64,000 nucleotides of DNA from Oscheius onirici (taxonomy: Eukaryota; Nematoda; Chromadorea; Rhabditida; Rhabditidae). A program made the position numbers and the translations under genes. Below, one piece after another: positions 16,845 through 27,217 of this stretch. Position 1 is the stretch's first letter. Each line of letters starts with the position of its first letter. The notes beneath the pieces are model-generated. The model saw only the letters and a list, made by a program, of their open reading frames with translations. It ran no database searches and was not told the DNA's origin. The stretch covers positions 9,720,501 through 9,784,500 of the forward strand of contig OW051470.1 in NCBI GenBank assembly GCA_932521025.1, in the 5' to 3' direction.

Positions 16845-17346
16845 CTAGTGGGCGCTCTTCTCGAAGGGCGGAATGAGTCCGGAAGTCTCGGCACGGGCCT
16901 TCTTCTCGGCTTCAATTTCGTCAAGATACGGCTTCAGATACCAGGTCTCGTCTTCCCACTTGGTCCACTGGTTCTGAAATTTCATTTTGGTGCAAAATTT
17001 ATAGGAAAAAAATACCTTGGGGAGGCGCTCTCCGTGCATGGCCAACGTATGTGCTTTGGACAGACGAATCTTGCGCTCATCGAAGAGGTGGGGCTCCTGG
17101 AAATTTTACGTTTTTGAGAGAAAAATGGCTAAAAAATTTATTAAAATCGCTAATTTTTGCTGAAAAGGACCATACCTTGAGATTGAGACGATGAAGAGCT
17201 TCCGTGACCTCCGGAGCCGGCTCAAAATAAGTATCGTGGAACTGGAGACCGTACTCGCGTCCGCCCCACAAGTAGTTCCAGGCTGTCTTCCTCATCCAGT
17301 TGACGGCGGCATTGTCGTAGGCGAACTTAACAGTCTTCAAGGCCAT
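16845..17346 (-). CDS. UQCRB: Cytochrome b-c1 complex subunit 7 (UQCRB, 14 kDa)
   Basis: Three exons: 17176-17346, 17016-17096, 16845-16973; 381 nt, 126 aa (human 111). This is the matrix-side ubiquinone-binding-protein subunit of respiratory complex III. Diagnostic segments are FNKLGL-position YGLQFHDTYFE, EALHRLNLK, ERKIRLSKAHTLAMHGERLPK and QWTKWEDETWYLKPYLDEI, which parallels human EQWTKYEEENFYLEPYL. The ATG lies 4 bp after a TTTGCAG acceptor at 17351, suggesting trans-splicing. Gaps to toc-1 upstream and clk-1 downstream are both 212 bp. Confidence 0.93.
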
Positions 17347-17558
17347 CTCGCTGCAAAATATTATCAATTTTAGGGAAAATGCAATATTTTCGAGGTAAGA
17401 CAGGTCATGAACATTAGTTTTTGTTAACAAGCTATCAAATCATATACCATCGCCTTTTTATACACATAAATGGGGGAAAAAGTACCCAAAACAACAGGAA
17501 AGATCACAGAGAGGGATTGACACGAATAAATAGCTTTTTAAGGAAAAATATGTTTAAT

Positions 17559-19288
17559 TTAGTGGTAGATGACGCCGTCGTGACTGTGGCCGTGACTGTC
17601 TCCATCGTGGCTGTGCCCATGTCCTCCTCCGGAATGACTGTGTCCTGTAAATTTGGTTTCAAAAATGTTAGGAAAAAGCTGACCATGATTTTGCTGGGGC
17701 GGAGAATAGTGAGTTGGCGGTAATGGAACCGGAGCTGCTGGAGGAGCATAGCTGACTTCTTGAGAATGCCATCCGGCTGAATCTTTGACAATTTGGACGG
17801 CCAGTGTGCCGACGAGGGAACTGAGCTTCTCGGTGACCTGGGTCAGAACCTGCTGCTCGTCAGCGTCACGACGAACACGGACATCGACAGTTCCTACCTG
17901 AAAAGCATATTTTTATAAAGCGTATTTTGAGCCACAGAATCGGCAGTTCACACGCGAAATTGTTGTGGAAATGTTTAGGTCAAAAATGAGTAAGAAATAG
18001 CTCAGATCTCATTTTCGCTGAGCCAACAAAGAACCAAAGAGAAATTCTTACCATTTGCGAAAAGTCCAGCTGCCAAAAGTGTCCGACTTTGATTTCTAGG
18101 ACGCCGTCGATTGAATTTGCCTCCGAGATGCATCTGTCAATCTGATTCAGGAGATGTGCCGGTGCCGTCTGCAGCAAAATCATTCCAGTGTAGGTCGAGA
18201 GCGGCCACATTGTCGAAAAGACGGCCACGGACAAAATGAGGCAACAAATCGGGTCGGACCAGGCAAATTCGTGACGGAAATGCTCGCAGAGCGCGATCAG
18301 ACTGCTACTGCAAATAGCCAGCAGCACCATGGCGTTGATTCGGGGCAGAAGGAGCCGTGAGAGACCTGGAATGATCCAGCAGACGGCTTGCGAGATGTCG
18401 GCTGCATGTTCCTGAAGTTATTTGTTTAGATTTTTTGAAAAGAACGGTTACCTGTAGACTAGAGCTGCTGGCAGCTGTCAGCACGTACTGGAAGGGTTGA
18501 TTTTTTAAAGAATAGGCCGAGATCAGGAGGGCAATTGAAGAGGATACGGCTCCAAGGTAATAGGGCCAGCTCCCTGAAAATTGGTTTGTTTTCAAGGTGA
18601 AAATGCGGGAAAGAAGGCTACGCCAATCGCAGTTGGACAGAAATACACGATTTTGAGCTATGACTGTTCTCAGAAGCTGTTCTTGGTCTAAGAATGTCTA
18701 AATAAACAGTAAATTGCCTAATTTTTCACTACAGTGAGACTAAAAGAAGCTAGAAGCAGAAAAACAACCAGACGTACGACAAAGAGACAATTTGCACAAG
18801 AAAATTTTTCCTTACCTATCTGTTCGGCTTCATGTTCATGCGCCACGTCGGTATCATGGGCTCCGTGATGATCTGGTGACAGCAGATGCTCAAATGATTC
18901 TTTTGACAGGAAAATGGAGAAGAGCTGGGCCAAAACCTGGAATTTTTATTGTAAAAATTTATTTCCCTCAAAAAACGGACCGTAGTACTAAACACTGCCA
19001 AAACTGGGACTCTTGCTAGCCCGTAGCTGTATTTTTCCGTCGATTTATGCGTTATGCTCATGGAATAAAGGGCTGAGAGCTGGGAACAGAGTGCAAAGAC
19101 GGCTATCCATAGTGCTGACATCAAAACTGGAAAAAATACAATTTTTTAAGGTTAAAAGCACTCTTACGGATAGAATGACTGGCCGAGACGCAATAGGCCA
19201 GCACTAGAACACAGCTGAGGCAAGCTAAAGAGCTAAAAAGGCCTCTTTTTCCCTGTTGGTGATGCATGGCGGCCGAAACCCATGACAT
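17559..19288 (-). CDS. toc-1: ZnT6-type cation diffusion facilitator (TOC-1)
   Basis: Seven exons: 19168-19288, 18981-19126, 18816-18936, 18452-18573, 18052-18411, 17684-17897, 17559-17644; 1170 nt, 389 aa. It is an SLC30A6 (ZnT6) orthologue: LQEHAADISQ, IIPGLSRLLLPRIN, YTGMILLQTAP, GVLEIKVGHFWQLDF and VRVRRDADEQQVL all align. ZnT6 is thought to be a non-transporting partner of ZnT5 that loads zinc into Golgi enzymes. Transmembrane segments are visible in exons 1-2 and 4-5. The C terminus is histidine-rich (HGHSHSGGGHGHSHDGDS, then HGHSHDG), which could bind metal. Two donors are unusual (gtccgt at 18980, gtcagc at 17683). An acceptor lies one base before the ATG. In C. elegans toc-1 is co-transcribed with clk-1, supporting the operon call. 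Confidence 0.92.
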
Positions 19289-19957
19289 TCTGTGAAAAAA
19301 TGAGTTGAAATAAGCATGACATAGGCATTTAATAATGTAGAACACGATGGAATAGGTATTCGGACAAGAAATAACTTGAAAAGTGGAGAAAACTGGAGAA
19401 AAACATGGAAAATATTTATTTTCTAAAAACAGAATGGGACAAAACCAGAAGAAAATTGAAAAGAGCAAAGAGCGCGGGCAAACAAAGTTCCTTCTCATTG
19501 CTTTCCCGATTTTTTTGTTCTATTTTTTGTAACACATTTTCAGGCTCTAAAAACTGTATTATCGCCAAGAAAAAAAATACAAGCAAAAAAATTGCAAAAC
19601 TTATTGTTGAGGGAATGCAGTTTCTTTCATACTGAACTCGTTTCTGCTCTATTTGTTTGTTTTTGATGACAAAATCCTCATTTCAGGCGATTCTATCGCT
19701 CTTCTTATGCTAAATACATTTCAGAGCAAGAAAAGGGATAAAAATCGCTAGAAATTTCTTGGAAAGCCTGCTTGACTTCAAGTTTTCCCTCAACCAGCTG
19801 GCCTCACTTTCCCCTGGTTATGTCCCAAAATGATGCTAAAATGACTGAAAATATCGTAAAATGAGTATCAATTAGGACTAGAGATGATAAAACTTGAGAT
19901 TCTTGTCTTGGGAGATGAAAGCCTTGAGATTCGTTGCATTTTGAGATCAAAAAGGCC
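19289..19957. other. Spacer between kap-1 and toc-1
   Basis: There are 669 bp between the kap-1 stop and the toc-1 start, both on the minus strand. I see AT-rich DNA without a recognisable gene. It is long for an operon spacer, so toc-1 may have its own promoter here. Confidence 0.55.
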
Positions 19958-22900
19958 CTAGGGCGTGTCCAGCTCTGCCACTTTGTCAAAATCGTCAAAT
20001 TGGTCGTTGAAAATCATGCCAAAATCGTCGTCAGCCTGTATGAAGTCCTCCAACTCGTGTCCGCCTTCAATCATGCTCAACCACTGCTCATTGTGCCATC
20101 GAAAACGGGCCCCGGCGATTTTTCGAGCCCATTCTTGTGAATTTTCCTGGAAAATGGCTTAAAAATTAGAGAAAAGCTTACTCCGATGATTAGAAGAGCA
20201 TTGTCGCACATTTCCCGAATCGCCGTGTTTCGATCGTGCATGAGATCAACGAAATAGGCACCGACGGCCGAATCGGGGCCCATAAGCTCGTCCGAGAGCT
20301 CCCGGTGACGGAGAAGTTGAAGCAGAAAGTACAGTAGTTGGAGGACGTACTCGTCGTCCGTCTGGAGGTCTGAAAAGGGTACCGTAGGTGTAAGACTGTC
20401 TCCTACTGATTTACGTTGGGTTACTGTAGGTTCAGACACTCGTGACTCATACTCTACTTCCTACTGAGGTTGACTGCTCATTTCCCTGATTCTAGATTCG
20501 TACTCTCCAGCAGATTTCTTTGGATTACTGTAGGTTCAGACTCTCGACTCAAACTCATACTCTCTCTCTTTGAACTCTTCTTTCTTGTACGCAAGCGAGA
20601 CGTGGACGCTCGGAGAGAAGGATTGTACAAAGCTTGTAGTGGCTCAGAGAATGATGTTAAGAAGATTCCTTGGTGTCACATTGATGGATAGACGAACAAA
20701 CGAATGGTTGAAGGAGAAGACAAAAGCTGTCGATATCAGAGAAAGATGGGTCAGAAGAAGTGGAATTTTGCAAGAAAAATAGCTCACGATGATACATGGA
20801 CGAGACGGATGCTAGAATGGCGGCTCTGGAGAGCAGTCAGACCTGTAGAAAGACTAAAACCAAGGTTTGTCTAACAGACAGAATTGGATGAGAGCGGCAA
20901 GAGAAGACCCTGCTCAATGGAACCTGCATAAAATGCGACACATGAACACGGTGACATCGAATTGAAATTGATTGAACTCTTCTGGATTATTCTGGTATTC
21001 AGATACGGTTTACTGTAGTTTTGTCTAGACTTACTACTACTATACTCATACTCATTTCCTCTGGGTTACTGTAGACTCACTCTCTCCTCGACTTGTTCTT
21101 TTTTCCAGTTCTTTCCCTGCCTCGTGACTCATACTCTCTCCTCCAGACCAAGGTTACGGTAAGTTAGAGACTCTTGGCTCATACTCAGTCTCTCTCTTAT
21201 CCAACTCACTGTGTAGCACATTCAGAAAGACATCCACCAGAGAGACCAGATGTCTCGCTGCTTCTAGACTCCTGGCCATCGTTCCGCACATGATTACGAT
21301 CTGTAACTGTAGAGGGGACGTCTCTTTACTGTATCCGTTCAGTTGCTGTTTCATCCAGGCTACCAGGTCATTTGTAGTGATTAGTCTGAACCGTGGAACT
21401 TTCCAGAACGTTTGACTACCTACTTTGCCCAGTCGGCTGATTTGATCACAGCCGCTGTGGCTATCCACTCGAGGCCAATGGCTGCCCTGTCGTCTGCAGA
21501 GTCGATAGACTCGGTCTTTCCTAGACTGATCAGTTTGGGCATCCATTTCTGAAACAGAGAGTACGGTAGGTGAGAGACAGTGACAGTAAGAGTGACTCAC
21601 CAGAAACATGTCCCGAGTCGGTCCCTCATGACTGGCAATGGTTCGAAGAATCTTCGCTATTAAAAGATCTCGGTGCTCCAGAGACATCTCCATCAGTAGG
21701 TCCAGACCACCTCCTTCGGCTCCACAGACCAGCTGGGCGTTCCGTTTTTCGACACAGACGTTCAAGAGGACGGCTTTGGTCACGTCACTACCGTCTCCAG
21801 AGAGGAGGTCTCGCATCAGCTGAAAGTAGACATGTGCGCTTGGACCGGCTGAGAAAAAAATTGCTTTCAGTGCGGCGGGTAAAAGAAATTCAGCACGATT
21901 TTTTCTGGGTTTTTTGTGTTTCCCCAGTCATTGTGAGCAAATACCAGCTAGTACAGAAAAAAGTTAGTCAAAAAAAGATGAATCCGCAAAGAAAATTGAA
22001 GTTTCCTACGAAAAACACGAATTTTTTCGCGAATTTCGTCTTATTTTTCATTTTTCTTTGCGGATTTGTCTTTTTTTGCTTAACTTTTTTCTGTGCAAGT
22101 CGGTCTTTGTTTACAATGACTGGGGAAACACAAAAAACCCAGAAAAAAAAGCGTGCTGAATTTCTTTTACCCACCGCACTGAAGACAATTTTTTTCTCAG
22201 CCGGTCCAAGCGCACATGTCTAGCTGAAAGGATTGGGTTGGGAGAGGGAGAGGGACAGAGAGACTTAGACAGAGAGTCAGGATCACTTACCAACTGAATA
22301 CTGTCAGTGAACTTGATCATAGCCTTCCCTTCATCATCTATACTCAACTGGTAGAGAAGATGGAGAGCAGTTGTGTCGTCTGAACCTGAACATTATAAAC
22401 CTCTCTCGTCTTACTCTTTATGAGCTTCGCAATATGGCTCACGAGACCTCCTTTGACCATTTTTGTGCGGGTCCGGCTGTTGAAGACAAGATTGAACAGG
22501 AAGCGGACGCAGTTTTTGGAGAGAGGAACGTCTTCGATGGGGAACCAGCCGACTATCGTGTCAGATATGTTGGAATTCTCCTGGAAGAAAATGAATTGTC
22601 AGTGTTACTGTTATAGTCTGTTCAAAATGTAGAGAGCAAGGTTTGAATTGACCCGCGCTTTCTTTATTGAACTTTTTTTCAAATCAAATTGGCGGGAATT
22701 TAGGTGCGTAGGATGATACAACATGTAAATGTTGGATACTCAGCCAACCAAAAAACGCGGGCCAATTCAAATTATGCTCTCTACATTTTCAAATTATGCT
22801 CTCTACAGACTATACTGTTACTCATACTGTTACTGTTCTTGTTACTGTTGCTATTATTCTTACTCTCTCCTCTTACCATAACAGTAAGATTCTCTTGAAA

Positions 22901-24522
22901 GATGCTCAGTTTCAGCAGCATCCGAACAGTAGCTAGTTTCAGTTCCGGACTGGTAGCTGATCTGAACAGATTTCCTTTGAAAGTCGCCCTCAGAACCTAC
23001 TCTGTGCACTTGATCAGGATTGGAATAAAATCACGGCGAACTATCTTGACTTCAACAGTAAGGTCACTGGCCATGTTGGTCAGAATCTCAATACAGCCGG
23101 CCAGAAGGACCTGCTGCTTTTTCAGAGCGACACGGCATCGGCGAGCTGTCTTTTCGTCGCCAGTCTTGGCTTCAGTTGCCCAGGTTTCTCCTCTTTTGAG
23201 CTCATGTTCGACTGTGGTCAGACAGAGGGCTCCGATCTGGAAGTAGAGAGTAGGGAGAGACAGTAACTCTCACCTTATGATGAGTCAGAATCATCTGGAA
23301 CTGATGGTACTTGGACAGTTCCACAAAAATTGAGGAGATAGCTATGGCTAGCTCAAAGTTCTTCTTCCAGTCTTCCCTGTAGACTCTAGCCAGGGCTCCC
23401 ATTATGGCTTCTGAACTGTCCTGTTAATTGAACTTTTGGGAAGCTTACCATTGCCTGCCAACTCGTGTAAGTTGGCCCCATTTTTGGATAGATTATAGAA
23501 AAGTTGGGCAGCTTTTTTCTTCTCATCAATTCCTTCGTAGAACAGTTCCAGGTAGCTCTGGAATATGGATCTCTCTGACTCTCAGTCTATTACACTCTCT
23601 GACTTTCTGTCCCTCAGACTATCCTCAGTCTCTCTGTCACTGAGACTCTCACTCACTTTGACCAACAAACTGTCAGACTCTTCGAACCTGTCACAGTGTT
23701 ACAGCAGGATAACATGCCAAGACGTGTTCTATCTAATCTCCTATGTGACAAGCGATCTATAATTATTGTGTGTCAGTTCTGTGCGGCAGTAAAGTCTGAG
23801 ACTGTTGGCTCGTCGCTTGCCCAAGTTACAACACACAGATTATCAGACTCTCTGTCTCTCTGACTCTCGGTCTCACAAACTCTCTGTCTCTCAGTATCTC
23901 ACAATCATACTCTGTCTCTTGTCAAGCAGACTCTCTGTCTGATTGACTCTGACTCTCTCAGTCTCTTTGTCTCTCAGTCTCTCTGTCGCTGAGACTCTAT
24001 GTCTCTCAGACTGTCAGACTCTGACTCTGTCTCTCAGACTCCCCATCTCCCCCTTACATCAACTTCATCCAGAGAAGCAGCAATAGTCGAAATGGTAGCC
24101 GTCGAAGAAGCGCTCCCATCCCTCTCATTGTTCCCTTTCCTCTTCTTCAAATAGAACAGGACCTGTTCCAGTTCTGTACGATTCGATTCTGACAGAACTG
24201 GTGACTTTGAAATGATCATCGATGCCAGTTCACGGACATCAATCTCCTTCGAGAGTTCCTTCAAGTTTATCCTGAAAAAGATTGTAGGGTAATCTTATCT
24301 TCCCGCGCAGATACATGTACGTAATTGCGTAAAATACGATGCTGCAGTATCCTTTTTCATAGATTTTTTGGCCGGAACATAAGAAAAAACACTTACACTT
24401 GCTGAGTGTCATTGCTTGTTCTGACCACGACGGCATCCTCAATAGGATGAGATTCTACCGTAATCTGTGGTGGTCTGAAAGCTTTTTTTAGAAGTTTTCT
24501 GATGGAAAAAGTACCTTTTCAT
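19958..24522 (-). CDS. kap-1: Kinesin-associated protein KAP3 (kinesin-2 accessory subunit)
   Basis: Fourteen exons: 24515-24522, 24397-24474, 24058-24271, 23449-23557, 23274-23410, 23001-23236, 22877-22961, 22415-22580, 22291-22379, 21601-21819, 21424-21548, 21210-21385, 20182-20369, 19958-20146; 2019 nt, 672 aa. KAP3 is the armadillo-repeat non-motor subunit of heterotrimeric kinesin-2, which drives anterograde intraflagellar transport in sensory cilia. Matches along the whole length include VESHPIEDAVVV, SYLELFYEG, GALARVYREDWKKN, ILTHHKIGALCL, NCVRFLFNLVF, HLLYQLSIDDEGK, EKRNAQLVC, IASHEGPTRDMF, YFVDLMHDRN and RFRWHNEQWL. The start is inferred: an acceptor at 24566 is followed by an out-of-frame ATG and then the in-frame ATG at 24522; an undetected upstream exon is possible. 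Introns contain a LINE fragment, two MITEs and CT-rich tracts. Confidence 0.93.
20370..21170. repeat. Diverged GGTTACTGTAGGTTCAGACTC repeats in a kap-1 intron
   Basis: Short degenerate units with the core TTACTGTAGGTTCAGACTC, followed by CTCATACTCTCTC and GAACTCTTCTGG, recur through this intron. The same family fills 59500-60070. A LINE fragment has inserted into the array. Confidence 0.65.
20582..20971 (+). mobile_element. 5'-truncated LINE (reverse transcriptase C-terminal end), dead
   Basis: The plus strand encodes the C-terminal tail typical of non-LTR retrotransposon polyproteins: YASETWTLGEKDC, MMLRRFLGVTLMDR, NEWLKEKTKAVDIRERW. The frame is then broken by a shift near 20770 and by stops, with WTRRMLEWRLWRA and related residues continuing in another frame. 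The direct repeat ttgaactcttct flanks it at 20570-20581 and 20972-20983, a 12-bp target-site duplication. It is a dead-on-arrival insertion, antisense to kap-1. Confidence 0.88.
21827..22222. mobile_element. hAT-type MITE, 396 bp, inserted at a kap-1 splice acceptor
   Basis: The terminal inverted repeat is TAGACATGTGCGCTTGGACC..., continuing for well over 100 bp. The flanking direct repeat gctgaaag is at 21819-21826 and 22223-22230. On the kap-1 coding strand this 8-mer reads CTTTCAGC, which is the 3' splice site of the exon starting at 21819 plus its first base. The insertion therefore duplicated the acceptor, and the copy next to the exon still works for the reading frame. Confidence 0.9.
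22627..22787. mobile_element. Short inverted-repeat element, about 160 bp
   Basis: TGTAGAGAGCA-AGGTTTGAATTGACCCGCG at the left faces CGCGGGCCAATTCAAATTATGCTCTCTACA at the right. The right end is partly repeated again just downstream (to about 22810). I could not define a clean target duplication. It lies in a kap-1 intron. Confidence 0.6.
23706..23800. repeat. Dispersed repeat, copy 2 (first copy at 2410-2500)
   Basis: This segment shares the GACGTGTTCTATCTAATCTC block and its flanks with 2410-2500. It sits between CT-rich tracts in a kap-1 intron. Confidence 0.6.
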
Positions 24523-25060
24523 GCTAATAGCCTTCTGGAAATTCGGAGTTAGGCGCCCATTTTCTCTGAAACAATATATTTTGTAATGCTCCGAAAACGT
24601 TGAATTTCAGGTACAACAACTCATTTCTTGAATTTTTTATGTTCTACAAACTTGTAGCGTAGCCCAGATCAAAATCTACAAATTTGCAGAACATGAAATT
24701 GTAGGAAAATCGCTTTTTGAGCATAAAAAATGGCCTGGAAGAATAATCATATTTTGCTCGTCGCAACGAAAATGTCGTTGCGTACTTTTATCAAAACTGA
24801 GTTCTTCTGGCTTTTTGAGCGCCAAAAAGCGATTTCCTGAATTTTTCATGTTCTGCAAACTTGTAGTTTTTGATCTGCTCTACAACTATTCAGAACATCG
24901 AGAAGCTTCAAAATGGGGTCTGATGGTCGAAATAAGGCAATGGAAAAATTGGAGGTATTTCAAAGAGCCTGGAACTCTCTGCAGATAATAACGAAAAACA
25001 AGGTTTTAAAGCTTTAAAGGACTAGAAAATGAGATCATTCTACATTTTTTGGCAACATTT
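24523..25060. other. Spacer between BACURD-like gene and kap-1, with two foldbacks
   Basis: This 538-bp stretch holds two hairpins of the TGTTCTACAAACTTGTAG family (about 24640-24705 and 24845-24900). A TTTCAG acceptor at 24566-24571 feeds the first kap-1 exon. If kap-1 has a further upstream exon it must be here, but I see no good donor. Confidence 0.55.
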
Positions 25061-26848
25061 CTATTCGTAAGTAGGAGTAGAGACGGAAGAACCGCCCGGG
25101 AGACAGGCATCGCCTCCACAGCGGGAACAGAGACCGCGATCCTCGTAGCGAAGAATCGACATGGCCTCGTCGTAGATTTTAGAGTCAGGGAACTCGACCT
25201 GTACTGGAGAAGTGAAAAAAAGAGACAGAGACTAACCTTGGTCTGTTTCTTGTCCGTGGCGTAGACTATGGAAGTACAACAGACTTCAGCCCTGAGGGAA
25301 TTCTTACCGAAGAATTTCCACTGACAGACTTCGGAAGATTCGGAACCGACGTCTGGAAGAGTACTGGATCAGTCCCTGTCCCCCCACCTTTAACAAACAG
25401 TATTCTATCATGGAACTTGACCGCCAGTCGGTCAAAAAGCTCCAGATTCTTCATGATGTTGTCGTCGGACTGACTTGTGTAAGAGTACTTATTGTTATGT
25501 CGATTAATCAGAAGCTTGATGGAAGGCTTATGAGTTCCAAGAATCAGCCGGTCAGACTCGGCTTTGGTGTGAACTATAGGAATACTGCAAGTAGCCAATG
25601 GTTCCCTGTCGTCTTTCCTGGCTCCATGAGCATCCAGCCAGGACTGGCATTCGGTGACGAGATCCTAGAGAAAAGGACTTTTTTTTGGAAATGATTGGGT
25701 AAGAGTGACACAGGCTCTCGACTACTGGTGAGAGTACAAGCTAATAATTCAGAGATCAGTAAAGGTCTAATTGTAAGAACAGTATATGACTATGAGGGTC
25801 AAAAGTCCATCCAATTCTTCCAGTAGACTCAGCTGTCCCATACAGTACTTTGGATCCGATCAGTCAAGAGTCATTCAGGCACAAACTCTCGACTACTGGA
25901 GACAGTACTACTGATCCAGAGACCTCAGAGTAGTGACTGAATATGAGTCAAGAGTCAAGATTACTTTTCCAGTAGACTCACCTGTATCCTACAGTGCCCA
26001 CCAGAGATGTGCGGGACGCGGGATTTGAGAGCGAGCTCAGGATCCCGTCCCAATTTTCTGCCAAAGCCGACATTATCACATACCAACTGTCGCTAATGAC
26101 CATTTTCTCAGATACCTTCGTCGTAACGTCAACTTTTTCTACCTGATTTTTATCGGTTTCTCAAGCTTTCTACTTGCCTCTGACACAGTAAAAGCCAAAG
26201 ACTGTATAAGCTCCAAGTTCAAAAGTTACTTGTTATCTAATCCTGCAACTCTTGACTGGATATAATAGTACAATTCTCGTATTACAGTTCTACTGATCCA
26301 GAGAACAGGTCTAAGAACAGTAAGGGAATCAGAGTAACTTGATAAGTATGAATCAAGAGTCTATCCAATTCTTCCAGTAGACTCACCTATACCGACTACT
26401 GAAGACACTACCTACAGTACTCTCAACTTCTGGAGACAGTACTGTAGTACTACTGATCCAGAAGTTCTCAGAACAACACATGATTTTGAGTCAAGAGTCT
26501 GTCCAATTCCTCAAGTAGACTCACCTGAACCAGGTAGTACCTAGCCTCTCTGTGGATCTGTTCCACCTCAAAGCGACAGTCCGGAAGAGGGACCGATCCG
26601 TCCCTCAGGAAATCCAGTACAATCCCGAAATGCCTGCCGCTCCGGTCAATCAGAATCCAGCCGTCCGAGTCGGAGACGGCTGGTAGCCGTCCACTGAACA
26701 TTGCCCTCAGCATTGTGTCCTGTTTAGCTAGAGTTGAGCGCGTCGTGTGGAAGAGCGATCCACCGACGTTAAGCTTCACATAATCTGAGGCTGTGGCCTT
26801 GTCCTGGAGGCAGGACGGGCCCTTGTGGCTTCCCAGCTCTCCTGCCAT
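25061..26848 (-). CDS. BTB/POZ adaptor of the BACURD family (KCTD10/KCTD13/TNFAIP1-like)
   Basis: Four exons: 26525-26848, 25388-25664, 25237-25352, 25061-25198; 855 nt, 284 aa. BACURD proteins are cullin-3 substrate adaptors; vertebrate members target RhoA. The T1-type BTB domain is at residues 20-125 ([18 protein letters not shown], then MLRAMFSGR and [11 protein letters not shown]). The C-terminal half carries the BACURD hallmarks [55 protein letters not shown] and [20 protein letters not shown] Cys-rich end ([10 protein letters not shown]) could bind zinc. The ATG directly follows a CTTTAG acceptor at 26849, a probable trans-splice site. Intron 1 contains tandem copies of its own donor region. 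Confidence 0.93.
25797..26530. repeat. Tandem duplications of the intron-1 donor region (unit about 150 bp)
   Basis: On the plus strand the block GAGTCAAGAGTC...CAATTCTTCCAGTAGACTCACCTG recurs at about 25797-25836 (diverged), 25943-25985, 26352-26391 and at the true donor 26485-26527. The preceding 100 bp (GGAGACAGTAC...ACTACTGATCCAGA) is repeated too. The copies at 25943-25985 and 26352-26391 keep a GGTGAGTCTACT donor-like sequence on the coding strand. Confidence 0.75.
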
Positions 26849-27217
26849 CTAAAGCGTGGCTTTTCTACGATTTTTTGGGCATTTTTTAGCTTGAAAATTG
26901 AGGATTTTGAGTGTTTGGCGTTTCAACTAAAACGAGTATTTTTTGCCCAATTTTGCATCCATTTTGATCAAATTTTGGCTTCAAAACGTTTAATTTCGAT
27001 AATTTGGGGCCTTCCTACGAATTTTGAGCATTTGCGACACCAAAACACTCGGTTTTCCACAGAATTCGAACTAAAAACGAGAAAAGAAGGTAAAGCAACT
27101 GATTCGAACAGTTTCCGCTTAAAATTGTAAAGAAAACAAGAAGAATAACAATTCAATTCAAACAGATAACAATAATGGAGAAAAGAGGACAAGTTCAACA
27201 ACATAACAATTAGCTTT
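26849..27217. other. Spacer between BRX1 and the BACURD-like gene
   Basis: This is a 369-bp AT-rich spacer between two minus-strand genes. No gene is seen. A CTTTAG acceptor at its left edge joins directly to the BACURD ATG. Confidence 0.6.

Noticed and set aside
21570-22223. A 217-aa plus-strand frame antisense to kap-1
   Set aside because: It runs through kap-1 exon sequence on the wrong strand and then through a foldback MITE, so it is a shadow frame.
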